DNA of 64,000 nt from Spodoptera frugiperda (lineage: Eukaryota; Arthropoda; Insecta; Lepidoptera; Noctuidae). Location: contig NC_064230.1 of the NCBI RefSeq assembly GCF_023101765.2, positions 3,844,001 through 3,908,000 of the forward strand, read 5' to 3'. The position numbers and the translations under genes are program-made. This document shows positions 38,847-50,424 of this stretch, piece by piece. How positions within the stretch are numbered: position 1 is the first letter of the stretch; every line of letters begins with the position of its first letter. The notes beneath the pieces were generated by a model that saw nothing but the letters and a program-made list of their open reading frames with translations, searched no databases and was not told the DNA's origin.

Positions 38847-41315
38847 ACGATTCACATGAGCTAATGTTCACATGTAAACAGCAGCTCATGTAAAGAGATT
38901 GTCCAGTCAACTGATGGTAGCGTTGACTGTGTAGGCGACACACGTACTTAGGTATCGTCATGAGCTAATGTTCACATGTAAACAGCAGCTCATGTAAAGA
39001 GATTGTCCAGTCAACTGATGGTAGCGGTGACTGTCCAGGCGACACACGTACTTAGGTATCGTCATGAGCTAATGTTCACATGTAAACAGCAGCTCATGTA
39101 AAGAGATTGTCCAGTCAACTGATGGTAGCGGTGACTGTCCAGGCGACACACGTACTTAGGTATCGTCATGAGCTAATGTTCACATGTAAACAGCAGCTCA
39201 TGTAAAGAGATTGTCCAGTCAACTGATGGTAGCGGTGACTGTCCAGGCGACACACATATCGTAAGTGACCCGGTTGTGGCCACTTTCACATGAATTTTGC
39301 AGCTTTGTAAAGAGCTTGTCCAGTTAACTTATAGTAGCGGTGACTATCCAGGCGAACACGTATTAGGTCTTGTAAAAAGCTCATTTAACATGTATTAACC
39401 TCAGCCTAAGTAAAGAGATTTTTTAAAGAACGTCCAATAGAAAAATAACTGTATGAAAATGTTCAAAAACAGGGAGTTTGTGCCATTTTTGGCCAGATTC
39501 GTGCCATTTCTGGCCACGGTCGTGTGCCAGTTCTGGCCATCAAAAAATACAATAAAAGTAATCAAAATTTATTAATTAGATTGGACATTTTACAAACTGA
39601 TGGTAGCGGTTACTGTCCAGTTTGCGACACACGTACTTAAATATCGTCATGAGCTTCATGTTGACATGTTAACTTGCAAATGTAAAGAGATTGTCAACAG
39701 TTTACTGATGGTAGCGTTGACTGTAAAAGCTGACACAAGTAAACTGACCTCCCGTCATGTGCTGAATGTTCACATGTAAATTGCATCTCTGAAAATGAAA
39801 AATATGTCCAGTCAACTGTTGATAGCGGTGAAAGTCCAAGCGACACACGTACTTAGGTATCGTCATGAGCTATAATGTTCACATGTAAACAGCAGCTCAT
39901 GTAAAGAGATTGTCCAGTCAACTGATGGTAGCGGTGACTGTCCAGGCGACACACGTACTTAGGTATCGTCATGAGCTAATGTTCACATGTAAACAGCAGC
40001 TCATGTAAAGAGATTGGCGTCAACTGATGGTAGCGGTGACTGTCCAGGCGACATACGTACTTAGGTATCGTCATGAGCTAATGTCCACATGTAAACAGCA
40101 GCTCATGTAAAGAGATTGTCCAGTCAACTGATGGTAGCGGTGAATGTCCAGGCGATACGTACTTAGGTATCGTTATGAGCTAATGTTCACATGTAAACAG
40201 CAGCTCATGTAAAGAGATTGTCCAGTCGACTGATGGTAGCGGTGACTGTCCAGGCGACAACGTACTTAGTATCGTCATGAGCTAATCACATGGAAACAGC
40301 AGCTCATGTAAAGAGATTGTCCAACTGATGGTAGCGGTGACTGTCCAGGCACACGTACTTAGATATCGTCATGAGCTAATGTTCACATGGAAACAGCAGC
40401 TCATGTAAAGAGATTGTCCAGTCAACTGATGGTAGCGGTGACTGTCCAGGCGACACACGTACTTAGGTATCGTCATGAGCTAATGTTCACATGGAAACAG
40501 CAGCTCATGTAAAGTAAGATTGTGCAGTCGACTGATGGTAGCGGTGACTGTCCAGGCGACACACGTACTTAGTTATCGTCATGAGCTAATGTTCACATGT
40601 AAACAGCAGCTCATTTAAAGTGATTGTCCAGTCAACTGATGGTAGCGGTGACTGTCCAGGCGATACGTACTTAGGTATCGTCATGAGCTAATGTTCACAT
40701 GTAAACAGCAGCTCATGTAAAGAGATTGTCCAGTCAACTGATGGTAGCGGTGACTGTGCGACACACGTACTTAGGTATCGTCATGAGCTAATGTTCACAT
40801 GTAAACAGCAGCTCATGTAAAGAGATTGTCCAGTCACACTGATGGTAGCGGTGACTGTCCAGGCGATACGTACTTAGGTATCGTCATGAGCTAATGTTCA
40901 CATGTAAACAGCAGCTCATGTAAAGAGATTGTCCAGTCAACTGATGGTAGCGGTGACTGTCCAGGCGACACACGTACTTAGGTATCGTCATGAGCTAATG
41001 TTCACATGTAAACAGCAGCTCATGTAAAGAGATTGTCCAGTCAACTGATGGTAGCGGTGACTGTCCAGGCGATACGTACTTAGGTATCGTCATGAGCTAA
41101 TGTTCACATGTAAACAGCAGCTCATGTAAAGAGATTGTCCAGTCAACTGATGGTAGCGGTGACTGTCCAGGCGACACACGTACTTAGGTATCGTCATGAG
41201 CTAATGTTCACATGTAAACAGCAGCTCATGTAAAGAGATTGTCCAGTCAACTGATGGTAGCGGTGACTGTCCAGGCGACACACGTACTTAGGTATCGTCA
41301 TGAGCCAATGTTCAC
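38847..41315. repeat. 104-bp tandem array, about 18 clear units plus a mosaic block
   Basis: TCATGAGCTAATGTTCACAT recurs at 104-bp steps (38958, 39062, 39166 and so on to about 41289). Each unit holds CATGAGCT and AGCTCATG as an inverted pair about 20 bp apart, then AGAGATTGTCCAGTCAACTG and GATGGTAGCGGTGACTGTCC. Units after 39840 carry many small deletions (for example GGCGATACGTA for GGCGACACACGTA). The array is broken at 39255-39840. Confidence 0.95.
39255..39840. repeat. Mosaic block mixing the array with the 34-kb element
   Basis: Starts GTAAGTGACCCGGTTGTGGC as at 34095 and ends in normal array units. In between, pieces of 4-40 bp alternate between the 34097-34590 element and the array unit in collinear order of both, for example TAACTTATAG (element) followed by TAGCGGTGACTATCC (array). 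Confidence 0.85.
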
Positions 41316-41484
41316 ATGTAGTTAAATAACCAGTTATGTAATTATTTATAACTACGTATACATAGTAACAATTATAGCCAGCGGTTAGCTGATAAACGAG
41401 TTATATTTCCTCAACGGATATCGTGATTAGTTTTAATGTATACAAGAACATAGTATAATACTTATGCCATTATTATAAAGTGCA

Positions 41485-41772
41485 TTTTCAGCGAGCAATG
41501 GTGGCTTGCCGCCCGACCATAGGCAGACCTATGTGTACGGCGCATCGCGTTCCGTGTGCGCCTCAAAGTGCCATCAGACCACAACAGATGGGGCCCAGTA
41601 GGGCTGATGCCGACCGACCAAGCTGAGGACTGCCTAGCAGGTTACCGGGACTCTGGCTTGAAAAGCAGGAGTAGGAACGGGATAGTGTTAAGTCAGTAAA
41701 TATTTGACACTTGCTCTCGCCTCGCCCAAGGCGGGTGAAGTCATTGGACGATTTTGTCCCCTCAAAAAATAG
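41485..41772 (+). repeat. LR1-tail, long form
   Basis: TCAGCGAGCAATGGTGGCTT to GATTTTGTCCCCTCAAAAAA; diverged. Confidence 0.8.
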
Positions 41773-42179
41773 GATCTTTTTATTTTAGAATAGAAAAAAA
41801 TCTAATAAGTGCATAATTCTGTTAGAAGTCGTATAATTCATTATGATACGCAGACGAAGTCGCGTGGAACAACTAGTTTGAGTAATAGGTTATTATTAAA
41901 TGTCTCTAAGTACGTTAGTAGGTAAGTGACTATTTAAGAGATGTCACACAAAACAAACAAATGTAATGAATGAATCACTATCTTTCTGTTTGCGATACAA
42001 AGATAATACGACCAGTTTACCATGAACTCGCTTTCTATGATCATTCCGTAGATTCGACGGTCAGTTTATACTGGTACTCTAAGCTTGCTGCATGGAGCTA
42101 TTAAAATCAATTTAAGAAGGCCTCGCTCTGTATCATATTTCCATAGATTTGACGGTCTGTTTATACTGGTTTTATAACC

Positions 42180-42478
42180 TTGCCGAAACGAGCAGACGTA
42201 TCACCTGATGGTAAGTAATCGCCGCCGCCCATGGACACTTGAAACACCAGAGGCTTTACAAGTGCGTTGCCGGCTTTTTGGGAGTTAGGAATTTAAGGGT
42301 TGTTGTTCGGGAATCGGGGATTGGGAAGATTGGAAATTGTGTAATTGGGCCTCCGGTAACTTCACTCACACAACAAAACACAACGCAAGCGTTGTTTCAC
42401 GTCGGTTTTCTGTGAGGCCGTGGTATCACTCCGGTCGAGCCGGCCCAGCGGTGCCGGAGCATGGCTCTCCCACACTTG
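42180..42478 (-). repeat. Rep-E, near full length
   Basis: GAGCAGACGTATCACCTGAT to GAGCATGGCTCTCCCACACT. Confidence 0.85.
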
Positions 42479-42599
42479 ATTGGTTTGCTCAGCTTGCTGC
42501 ATGGAGCTATACACAACCAGTTTACCATGGTCTCGCTTTGTATGGCCTTTCCACACATTCGACGGTCAGTTTATACTGGTTTTATTAGCTGGCTGTTGA

Positions 42600-42732
42600 G
42601 AACTTACCGGGGCTCCGGCTCGATAAGCAGGAGTAGGAACGGGGTGGTTTTTAGTTAGTAAGAGTCTGACACTCCCTTCCGCCTCACCCAAGGTGGGAGA
42701 AGTCATTGGATGATTTTCCCCCCTCAAAAAAA
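42600..42732 (+). repeat. LR1-tail
   Basis: ACTTACCGGGGCTCCGGCTC to TTTTCCCCCCTCAAAAAAAA. Confidence 0.8.
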
Positions 42733-42744
42733 AAGAAAGCAGCT

Positions 42745-42935
42745 TGACTGCACGGTTGGTGCGGTGGCTGCTGCGCATCGGGTAGCGGGTTCGATTCCCG
42801 CACGGAGCAACTCTTTGTGTGATCCACAAATTGTTGTTTCGGGTCTGGGTGTCATGTGTATGTGAACTTGTATGTTTGTAAACGCACCCACGACACAGGA
42901 GAAAATCCCAATGTGGGGAAACGATTTAAAAAAAA
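42745..42935 (+). repeat. SINE-B
   Basis: TTGACTGCACGGTTGGTGC head, box B GGTTCGATTCC, and body to GAAAATCCCAATGTGGGG with a short A-run. A small deletion lies between the A and B boxes. Confidence 0.9.
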
Positions 42936-43264
42936 AATGTTATACAAACCAGTTTACCATGGACCCGCTTTGTATGATCTTTCCACACATTCGACGGTCT
43001 GTTTATACTGGTTATTGTAGTCGTGTATCAACACCAATTCATTTTGGCCTTGAATCACATTGTCACACAGTTTTTATCTCAAATAAACAGATGACTTCTT
43101 GATTCGTTCATTCTTTTTCAGTAACAGCGCACGGAGTATTAAAGTATGGAGTACTAACTTGACTCATTTTAAGTTTGGGAGAGACATGCTTCGGCATGGT
43201 ACATATGTATGTATGTTTGTGCGCGATTATCTCGTATTTGGCTAAACAGCGTTTGACTGTTTTG

Positions 43265-43540
43265 TTGGTTGATTGGTTGCAAGTGCGAGTGCCGAGCAAG
43301 GAGTCTCGAGTTCGATTCTCGGATCGGGCAAAGAAGTGCTGAGCGTTTTTCGGGTTTTCGAAAATTTCTCAGTAGAACCACGGAGTTTGTAATTGTGCAT
43401 AGTGTATGGCAATAGGCTCACCCTCTATTACATGGGACTTATAACGCAAATGGTGAAAAGTGCGTTTTAAATTGTACAGGGGTATTACGTGACGTAATGT
43501 GCACCTCTATCCCCTTGGGGGATAAAAAGGCGTAATATTG
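43265..43540 (+). repeat. SINE-A
   Basis: TTGGTTGATTGGTTGCAAGT, box B-like GTTCGATTCTC, and body to CCTTGGGGGATAAAAAGGCG. Confidence 0.85.
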
Positions 43541-43894
43541 TGTTTTTCATCCCGAAATAAAGAAATAAATAATTCAGTGGTTCACATTAAACAGCATGTA
43601 CAAAAGGGCTCATAGAAAAAACATGCAAATTGTTTTTTTTTTATTTACTCCCACACAACTCATTCAATCACCACGCACATGGCAACTGAGTGAAAAAACA
43701 CTAATAAATTGTATTAATTGCACCATTTGTAACTCGAGAACAGCTGTTCCGATCCACATTTACAGCTATCCGTATCACAACAACAAATTCGCAACAATTT
43801 ATTACAAAATAATTAACTATAACATTTAAAAGTATTCGCAAAACACAATTCCCGTATATTTTGACATGTGTCTCACATTAATTTGGGTTTTTTA
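43541..43894. other. Intergenic, no gene seen
   Basis: AT-rich. The 77-codon ORF at 43596-43829 has no recognisable family. Confidence 0.35.
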
Positions 43895-44262
43895 TGGGTT
43901 AGGGCGACAAACGATCACCCCATGGTAAGGAATCAAAACACCAAATAAGTAATCGCCGCCGCCCATGGACACCCTGCAACAGGGGGTTAGGAATTTAAGG
44001 GTTGTTGGAAATCGGATTGGAAGGACTGGGATAAGGGGTAGTTGAGTTTCATTACGTTTCATTGTGTAGAACGTTACCGGAGGCCCAATTACACCCTTTC
44101 CCAATATTCCCAATCCCCGATTCCCCAACAACCCTTAAATTCCTAACACCCAAAAGGCCAGCAACGCACTTGTAACTCTTCTGGTGTTTCGGGTGCCCAT
44201 GGGCGGCGGCGATTGCTTACCATCAGGTGATCCATAAGCTCGTTTACCGGCCTATTTCATAA
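43895..44262. repeat. Two Rep-E copies in inverted orientation
   Basis: Minus-strand piece 43895-44090 (CGCCGCCGCCCATGGACACC) faces plus-strand piece 44091-44262 (ACACCCTTTCCCAATATTCC to TTACCGGCCTATTTCATAAA). Confidence 0.8.
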
Positions 44263-44428
44263 AAAAAAACTAAATCCATAATACCATTTTTATACACAAA
44301 ATCTCCAACCAATTACCTATTATAACCGATACTCATTCACACAAACACTCCATCACATCTATACTCCATGTTTCAATCATTCGCAGAACGAATGGGTAAG
44401 TTAGCAACAAAACGCGACAGAACGATTC

Positions 44429-44496
44429 AGTTCACATTTGACAGTCGCGAGCGACGCACGCCTGTGTCATTTCGGAACTTAAGACAAAATCAAATC
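44429..44496 (+). other. Candidate non-coding first exon (possibly of gelsolin)
   Basis: An initiator-like TCAGT (44427-44431) lies in a GC-richer unique patch. A good donor follows at 44497 (AAATC|GTAAGT). The 68 bases between contain no ATG. It is on the same strand and 11 kb upstream of the gelsolin exon, whose acceptor needs an upstream exon. The link is inference. Confidence 0.3.
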
Positions 44497-44585
44497 GTAA
44501 GTTGTATTTAGTTATTTATAAAGATTATTTATTAAATATATTATGTTTTTATATGTGAGCTGTTTTGTTGCAAATGAGGCTTTAG

Positions 44586-44798
44586 AGGGTGATTCTTCAA
44601 AAACAAATCACTAAAAAGTTAACAATTCTGCCGATTAAAACACAGGTAATATTTTGGTTTCAATAAATTGAGCTGTGTTACTATCAACCAATCTAATAAA
44701 AATAAGGATTGTAATAAGCTGACCCGACCCACGATGCTTAATAACGCGGGAGAATAATGATTTGTTAAATAAAAATTAAGTTTTTTGAAGAAACACCT
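44586..44798. repeat. MITE with AGGGTGATTCTTC ends
   Basis: AGGGTGATTCTTCAAAAA at the left and TTTTTTGAAGAAACACCT at the right; same family as 1214-1452. Confidence 0.75.
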
Positions 44799-44954
44799 TA
44801 GAGCAAAATGGTTTCTTGTTTATTTCCCGTGTTGAAAAAAGTAACTATTGTTAAGAATTTGTTTTCGTTTTTTGAGAAATTAGTAATAAGCATTGTGTCT
44901 GAAATTCTGTCGGGTGTATAGCAATTGTAGCCTCAAATTCAGTGTTATATTTTG

Positions 44955-45215
44955 ATACTAGCGGCCCGCCCCAGCTTCGCATGGGTGCAAAGGTGATATA
45001 TTACGCGTGTATTATAGATATAAAACTTCCTCTTGAATCACTCTCATCTATTAAATGATAAATGATATTTATTTCTGTAAATAGATTATAAAATAACACT
45101 TTTACACGTCAATATTAAAAAACCCATCAAAATCCGTTGCGTAGTTTTAAAGTTTTAAGCATACAAAGGGACATAGGAACAGAGAAACCGACTTTGTTTT
45201 ATACTATGTAGTGAT
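44955..45215 (-). repeat. Degenerate dispersed repeat
   Basis: CGGCCCGCCCCAGCTTCGCA at the start and CAAAATCCGTTGCGTAGTTT, which also appears in reverse in the spook intron (20260-20280). Class unknown. Confidence 0.45.
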
Positions 45216-45369
45216 GGTAACTAACATTATAAGTATTTTATCATTATGTCTAGTAGTTATATATAAATAATCACTCAGTTATGAAGTACTTAAGTGTATA
45301 TTTTTTTAACCATAAATACACATTCTAAAAGTACTACTTAACAAATTATTGGTAAATCATAGTTGTTTT

Positions 45370-45928
<559 letters not shown>

Positions 45929-46012
45929 ATACTTACATAATTATACAGATACACATATTATTTTATCATTATGTAGTAATTATGCATAAGTATTCGCTCA
46001 GTCATGAAGGCA

Positions 46013-46125
46013 TTTTAAAAGGCCGGCAACGCACCTGTGACTCCTCTGGTGTCCATGGGCAGCGTTAGTCACTTACCATCAGGTGACAAGTCTGCTCGTT
46101 TGCCGCCTATTCCATAAAAAACAAA
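46013..46125 (+). repeat. Rep-E 3' fragment
   Basis: AAAAGGCCGGCAACGCACCT to CGCCTATTCCATAAAAAAC. Confidence 0.8.
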
Positions 46126-46235
46126 TGAAGTACCTACGTGTATATTTTTTATCATAAATACAGTCATTATAAAAGATTGATATACTACAATCGTAAAATA
46201 CGGTAATTCAAATATAGCTACAATATTTTTATTAC

Positions 46236-46353
46236 ATGGGACTTATAACACAAATAGTGAAAAGTGAGTGTACATTGTATAGCGGCATTACGTGCCGTAA
46301 TGTCCAGATGCACCTCTGCCTACCCCTTCGGGGATAAAAGGCGTGACGTTGCA
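46236..46353 (+). repeat. SINE-A 3' fragment
   Basis: ACATGGGACTTATAACACAA to TTCGGGGATAAAAGGCGTGA. Confidence 0.85.
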
Positions 46354-46475
46354 TCTAATATAGCTACAATAATATTTTTTCTATTATGACATGGCGAATC
46401 ATTATAGGTAGGTACTCCAAAAGGATAATAAAGTAGTATAATATCCGTACATAGGTACATATACTATGTACGTGT

Positions 46476-46735
46476 ACCAACGGCAAGTACCAATGTGACA
46501 TTTTCCGTGTTATAATATGTACTTTCTAAGGTTATTTTTAACACAACTGACAAACGGTGAAGGAAAACATCGTGAGGAAACCTGGGCTTACAATTTCTAA
46601 TTATAAGTTTGAAATCGCCAACCCGCATTGAGGAAGTGTGGTGATTAATGTTCAAACTTTCTCCGTGTGAGAAGAGGCCTTTAGTTAGCAGTGGTCACTT
46701 ATAGCTGTGTTTATAGGCTAGGAATGATGATGAGC
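46476..46735 (+). repeat. SINE-C body and 3' end
   Basis: GTACCAACGGCAAGTACCAA to GGAATGATGATGAGC, including ACAAACGGTGAAGGAAAACA. Confidence 0.85.
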
Positions 46736-46801
46736 TATATCATCGTCGTAGTCCTCGGTAGTCCGAGACAATGGAATAGGTACCAAAGGCCAAATTACTG
46801 A

Positions 46802-46998
46802 CATCATCATCATCATCAGCCTATAGCAGTCCACTGCTGGACATAGGCCTCCCCAATTGTTCGCCACTTTGCTCTATCACTAGCGACTCGCATCCAGCTC
46901 CTGCCAGCCATCCTGCGCAGATCGTCACTCCACCTCGCCTGGGGGCGTCCTACACTACGTTTACCGAGACGCGGTCTCCACTCCAGGACTCGCTTAGA
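46802..46998 (-). pseudogene. RTE-like LINE 3' end
   Basis: The minus strand encodes a GRPQARWSDDLRR-type motif and a WxTIGEAYVQQWT-like end, followed by a (GAT)n tail (CAT run at 46803-46818 on +). This is the 3' terminus of an RTE-clade LINE of a different subfamily from 12829-13002. About 60 codons survive. Confidence 0.75.
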
Positions 46999-47139
46999 TA
47001 TTTACTGACATACCTCTTTCGCTTAATCTTCTTACATCAATCTTTTTCATGTTTGCTTAGCGATTGAGGATGATTAATTTTAATTTAAACCTAATCATTT
47101 TCAAAACTACATAGCTCCAGCCAGTTTCATCATCCGCGT

Positions 47140-47275
47140 TCCGTGTGGCGTATAAAGTAACGTACGTGTTATTCCAGACCATAATCTACCGCCGTTCCTA
47201 TCATCCCGATCCTGCCAACCGTTTTTACGTGATTGAGTGAAAAACATACACATAAACTCACAAACTATATTAACT
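47140..47275 (-). repeat. Degenerate dispersed repeat shared with 16385-16540
   Basis: GTGTGGCGTATAAAGTAACG, TTCCAGACCATAATCTACC and GTGATTGAGTGAAAAACATA in the same order. Confidence 0.4.
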
Positions 47276-47307
47276 ACTACATAAGTACATAAAAAGCATT
47301 TCTGGGC

Positions 47308-47488
47308 ATTTTCGGTTTTTCGAAAATTTCTCAGTAGTAGTACGGAGTCTGGAATTGTGTCCAGTATATGGCAATAGACTCACCCCCTATTACATGGGAC
47401 TTTTAACAGAAATGGTGAAAAGTGGATGTACATTGTACAGTGCAATATGCCTACCCCTTCGGGGATAAAAAGCGTGCCGTTGCATATA
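47308..47488 (+). repeat. SINE-A without head
   Basis: GCATTTTCGGTTTTTCGAAA to TTCGGGGATAAAAAGCGTGC. Confidence 0.85.
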
Positions 47489-47529
47489 AAAAACTATTTT
47501 TATTTCTTTTTAACTATTTTCATTTTTTT

Positions 47530-47722
47530 TATTACGTTGCCCTACACTAATCGTATTTGCTCCAGTGTCGTTGGTGCGTTTACAAACATACAAGTTTACA
47601 TACACATGACACCCAGACCCGAAACAACAATTTGTGGATCACACAAACGAGTTGCTCCGTGCCGAGAAGCGAATTCGCAACACATTGTCGGTTGCCCCGC
47701 CACTCAAACTGTGCAGTCAAAT
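47530..47722 (-). repeat. SINE-B
   Basis: ACGTTGCCCTACACTAATCG through AACAACAATTTGTGGATCAC to a decayed head (CTCAAACTGTGCAGTCAAA). Confidence 0.85.
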
Positions 47723-47887
47723 ATCATTATGTATGTGAATTCATGTGAGACGGCGTCTAATTAAAAACAGATTTTAATCATGTATAAATAGTTTGTTTGT
47801 TTGGACGCGTTATACTTTGTAACTGTTAGGGACAATTGAAAATAATTAACTAAATTATGGGACTAATGGAAATAATGAGTCTTTATT

Positions 47888-48305
47888 ATGGTGAAAGCCG
47901 GTAAACGAGCAGAAGGATCACCTGATGCTAAGCAATCGTCGTCACCTATGGACACCCGAAATACCAGAGGCGTTACAAATGCGTTGCCGGTCTTTTTGGG
48001 GTTAGGAATTTAAGATTTGTTGAGGATTAAGAAGATTGGGAAGGGCACGAATGAGCCGGCTCGACCGGAGTGATACCACGGCCTCACCGAAAACCTACGT
48101 GAAACAACGCCTTGCGTTGTGTTTCGTTGGGTGAGTGCGGTTACCGGAGGCTCAATTCCCAATTCCGTCCCAATCTTTCCAATCCCCGATTCCCCAACAA
48201 CCCTTAAATTCCCAACCCCCAAAAGGCCGGCAACGCACTTGTAATGCCTCCGGTGTTTCAAGTGTCCATGGGCGGCGGCGATTGCTTACCATCAGCTGAT
48301 ACGTC
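47888..48305. repeat. Two Rep-E copies in inverted orientation
   Basis: Minus-strand piece 47888-48040 (GTAAACGAGCAGAAGGATCA) joins plus-strand piece 48041-48305 (GGCACGAATGAGCCGGCTCG to GCTTACCATCAGCTGATACG). Confidence 0.85.
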
Positions 48306-48327
48306 TGCCCCATATAACATTTACACA

Positions 48328-48484
48328 CTTTTTTTTTGAGGGCTGGAGATCATCCAATGACTTCTCCCGCCTTGGGCGAGGCGAAATAGAGTGTCAAACT
48401 CTTACTGACTAAAAACCACCCCGTTCCTACTCCTGCTTTTCGAGCCGGAGCCCCGGTAAACACGCTAGGTAGTCCGCAGCTCCG
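48328..48484 (-). repeat. LR1-tail
   Basis: TTTTTTTTTGAGGGCTGGAG to GGTAGTCCGCAGCTCCG. Confidence 0.85.
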
Positions 48485-49080
48485 ATATAACATTTACGTT
48501 AAGTTCGCCCCAGCAACCCAATTACTCGTTGAACCAAAAACTGCCCGCATTATAAAACAACAACAAGTAAACACGGCCTTGTAATCGAGACTGGATATTT
48601 TTTTACTCGACTGCGTCTGGACGTTTGTTGTGTTTGACCTTAAACTTTACTTTTTTTTTTGTTTTTGTTTTTATTTAAACGTTGTCTCGCACTGGTATTT
48701 TCTCCTATGTCTTCCGTAAGATATAGCTACTGATAGGATTATCAATCACAACATATACTAACATTTACACTTCAGTAACCCATATACACACACTCACTCA
48801 CTTACACTACACTATTACATAGGTACATAAAGATTATACAAAACCCATTTTATCTTTATCTCTCACTCATTCACTTATCCATATTTTCATCATCATCAAT
48901 CATCATTATCGTTTGTCGATCTTTCTCTGTTATTCTTACTTGACTTTACTTCATGTGCTAGTTCTAGGTTTAAATTAAGTTTAATTTTTGTTAAGGTTCT
49001 CAGAATATTGTGTATTGTTTCGTAATTTAATATTTAGTACAGCGACATGTCACCCGGGCCTGGTGATATACATATATTTA
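48485..49080. other. Intergenic, no gene seen
   Basis: Contains a short SINE-B 3' sliver on the minus strand (48675-48715, ACGTTGTCTCGCACTGG) and CA/CT-rich tracts. No coding signal. Confidence 0.4.
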
Positions 49081-49081
49081 T

Positions 49082-49172
49082 TGTATCGTGGCTGCATTTA
49101 TAAACATACATGTTCACATACACATGTATACACATGACACACAGACCCGAAACAACAATTTATGGATCCTAG
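49082..49172 (-). repeat. SINE-B fragment
   Basis: ATCGTGGCTGCATTTATAAA to AACAACAATTTATGGATC. Confidence 0.7.
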
Positions 49173-49514
49173 GCACCACGCCAACCAGTCATTTGACTTT
49201 GAATTTTGATGTCAACATTTGACTTTGATCTAGTTATTTATTATCTAAAATAAGTCCTGAATCAATAAAGCCTTATTGAAATATATCTTGAACCATTTGT
49301 AAACAAAAGTTGTATGATATCATGATTATAATGGATCACACAAAGAGTTGCTCCGATACGACGTCACGCTGAAATCTTACTTAGGAGTATTTATCTCGTT
49401 GCTTAGCAACCGTATAAAACATGGCAGCTTAGTGTAACGCTCTGATTCAGATCCTGCACTGAGCAAATCACGTTTTGTTTCGTTATCAACAATTTTATAC
49501 TGTCTTATATTCGA

Positions 49515-50065
49515 TGTGTGGGAGAGCCATGCTTCGGCACAAATAGGGTATTATCCTACTAGTCAAATTCAATACTTTTATCGAAATGTCAAAAACGTTA
49601 CTTTTCTATGAATTTTGTATGACATCGCAAATTATGACGTCATAATTTTTTTGCGTCAAATAGCATACTTATTACGCAAAAAATAGCAAGAAAAATTAAA
49701 TCAACAAGTATATCGTCAAATGAATGAATGAAAATACCATTATTTTGGGATATTTTATCATATTGAAATATCAAAATAATTTATTTTTGACCTAGGAAAC
49801 TACCCAATGGGCCGGCTCGACCGGAGTGATACCACGACCTCACCGAAAACTGACGTGTAACAACGCTTGCATTGTGTTTCGTTGTATTGGTGAGGTTACC
49901 GGAGGCGCAATTACCTCCTTTCCCAATCTTCGTAATCCCTGATTCCCCAACAACCCTTAAATTCCTAACCCCCAAAGGGCAACGCACTTGTAACGCCTTT
50001 GGTGTTTCAAATGTCCATGGGCGGTGGCGATTGCTTACCATCAGGTGATACGTTTATTGTTACGG
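49515..50065 (+). mobile_element. Rep-E split by MITE-H2
   Basis: Rep-E begins GTGTGGGAGAGCCATGCTTC (49515), is interrupted after GGCACAAAT at 49545, and resumes ATGGGCCGGCTCGACCGG at 49806 through GCTTACCATCAGGTGATACG. Confidence 0.85.
49546..49803 (+). mobile_element. MITE-H2 nested in Rep-E
   Basis: GGGTATTATCCTACTAGTCA at the left and TGACCTAGGAAACTACCC at the right are imperfect inverted ends. Contains ATGACGTCATAA. Other copies: 3059, 54205, 62278. Confidence 0.8.
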
Positions 50066-50129
50066 TCACCGGTTCGTGTTCTATAAAAAAATCTATCCAT
50101 GTTTATTCGCATGTAAACTTCATATGTAC

Positions 50130-50228
50130 GATGTAGGATTTATGACGTCATCCGTAGATTTGATCGTCGATCGTCTATGTGCGATTTCTGTCATCTGTCA
50201 CTTGTCATGTGTCGCCACAATACTACAA
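50130..50228 (+). repeat. Repeat shared with 56530-56625
   Basis: GGATTTATGACGTCATCCGT, CGTCTATGTGCGATTTCTGT and CATGTGTCGCCACAAT recur in order at 56533-56618. Class unknown. Confidence 0.6.
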
Positions 50229-50424
50229 CTGTATTGATGACTTTCAAAAGTCATAATTCAAACAAACCCGGTGACTTTACCAACAGTGAATCAATATTTG
50301 TATAAATTATGAATAATTTACTGTACACAGACTGATAACATATGACAATCACGCCTATTTATTTTGGTAAAGGATTGGCAGATATGTAAAAACCCAGTTT
50401 TGGCTAATTTATCTTATCACAACA

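Larger units (their letters stand above)
42009..43020. repeat. Broken tandem repeat with ACCAGT..ACTGGT ends
   Basis: Units of ~65-100 bp reading CCAGTTTACCATG..TTCGACGGTCTGTTTATACTGG occur at 42012-42077, 42108-42178 (left part altered), 42509-42585 and 42951-43015, with a CTTGCTGCATGGAGCTAT spacer. The array is split by Rep-E (42180-42478), an LR1-tail (42600-42728) and SINE-B (42745-42935). Confidence 0.75.

Noticed and set aside
38847..41315. CRISPR array
   Set aside because: There are no unique spacers: the whole 104-bp unit repeats, and the genome is a eukaryote's.
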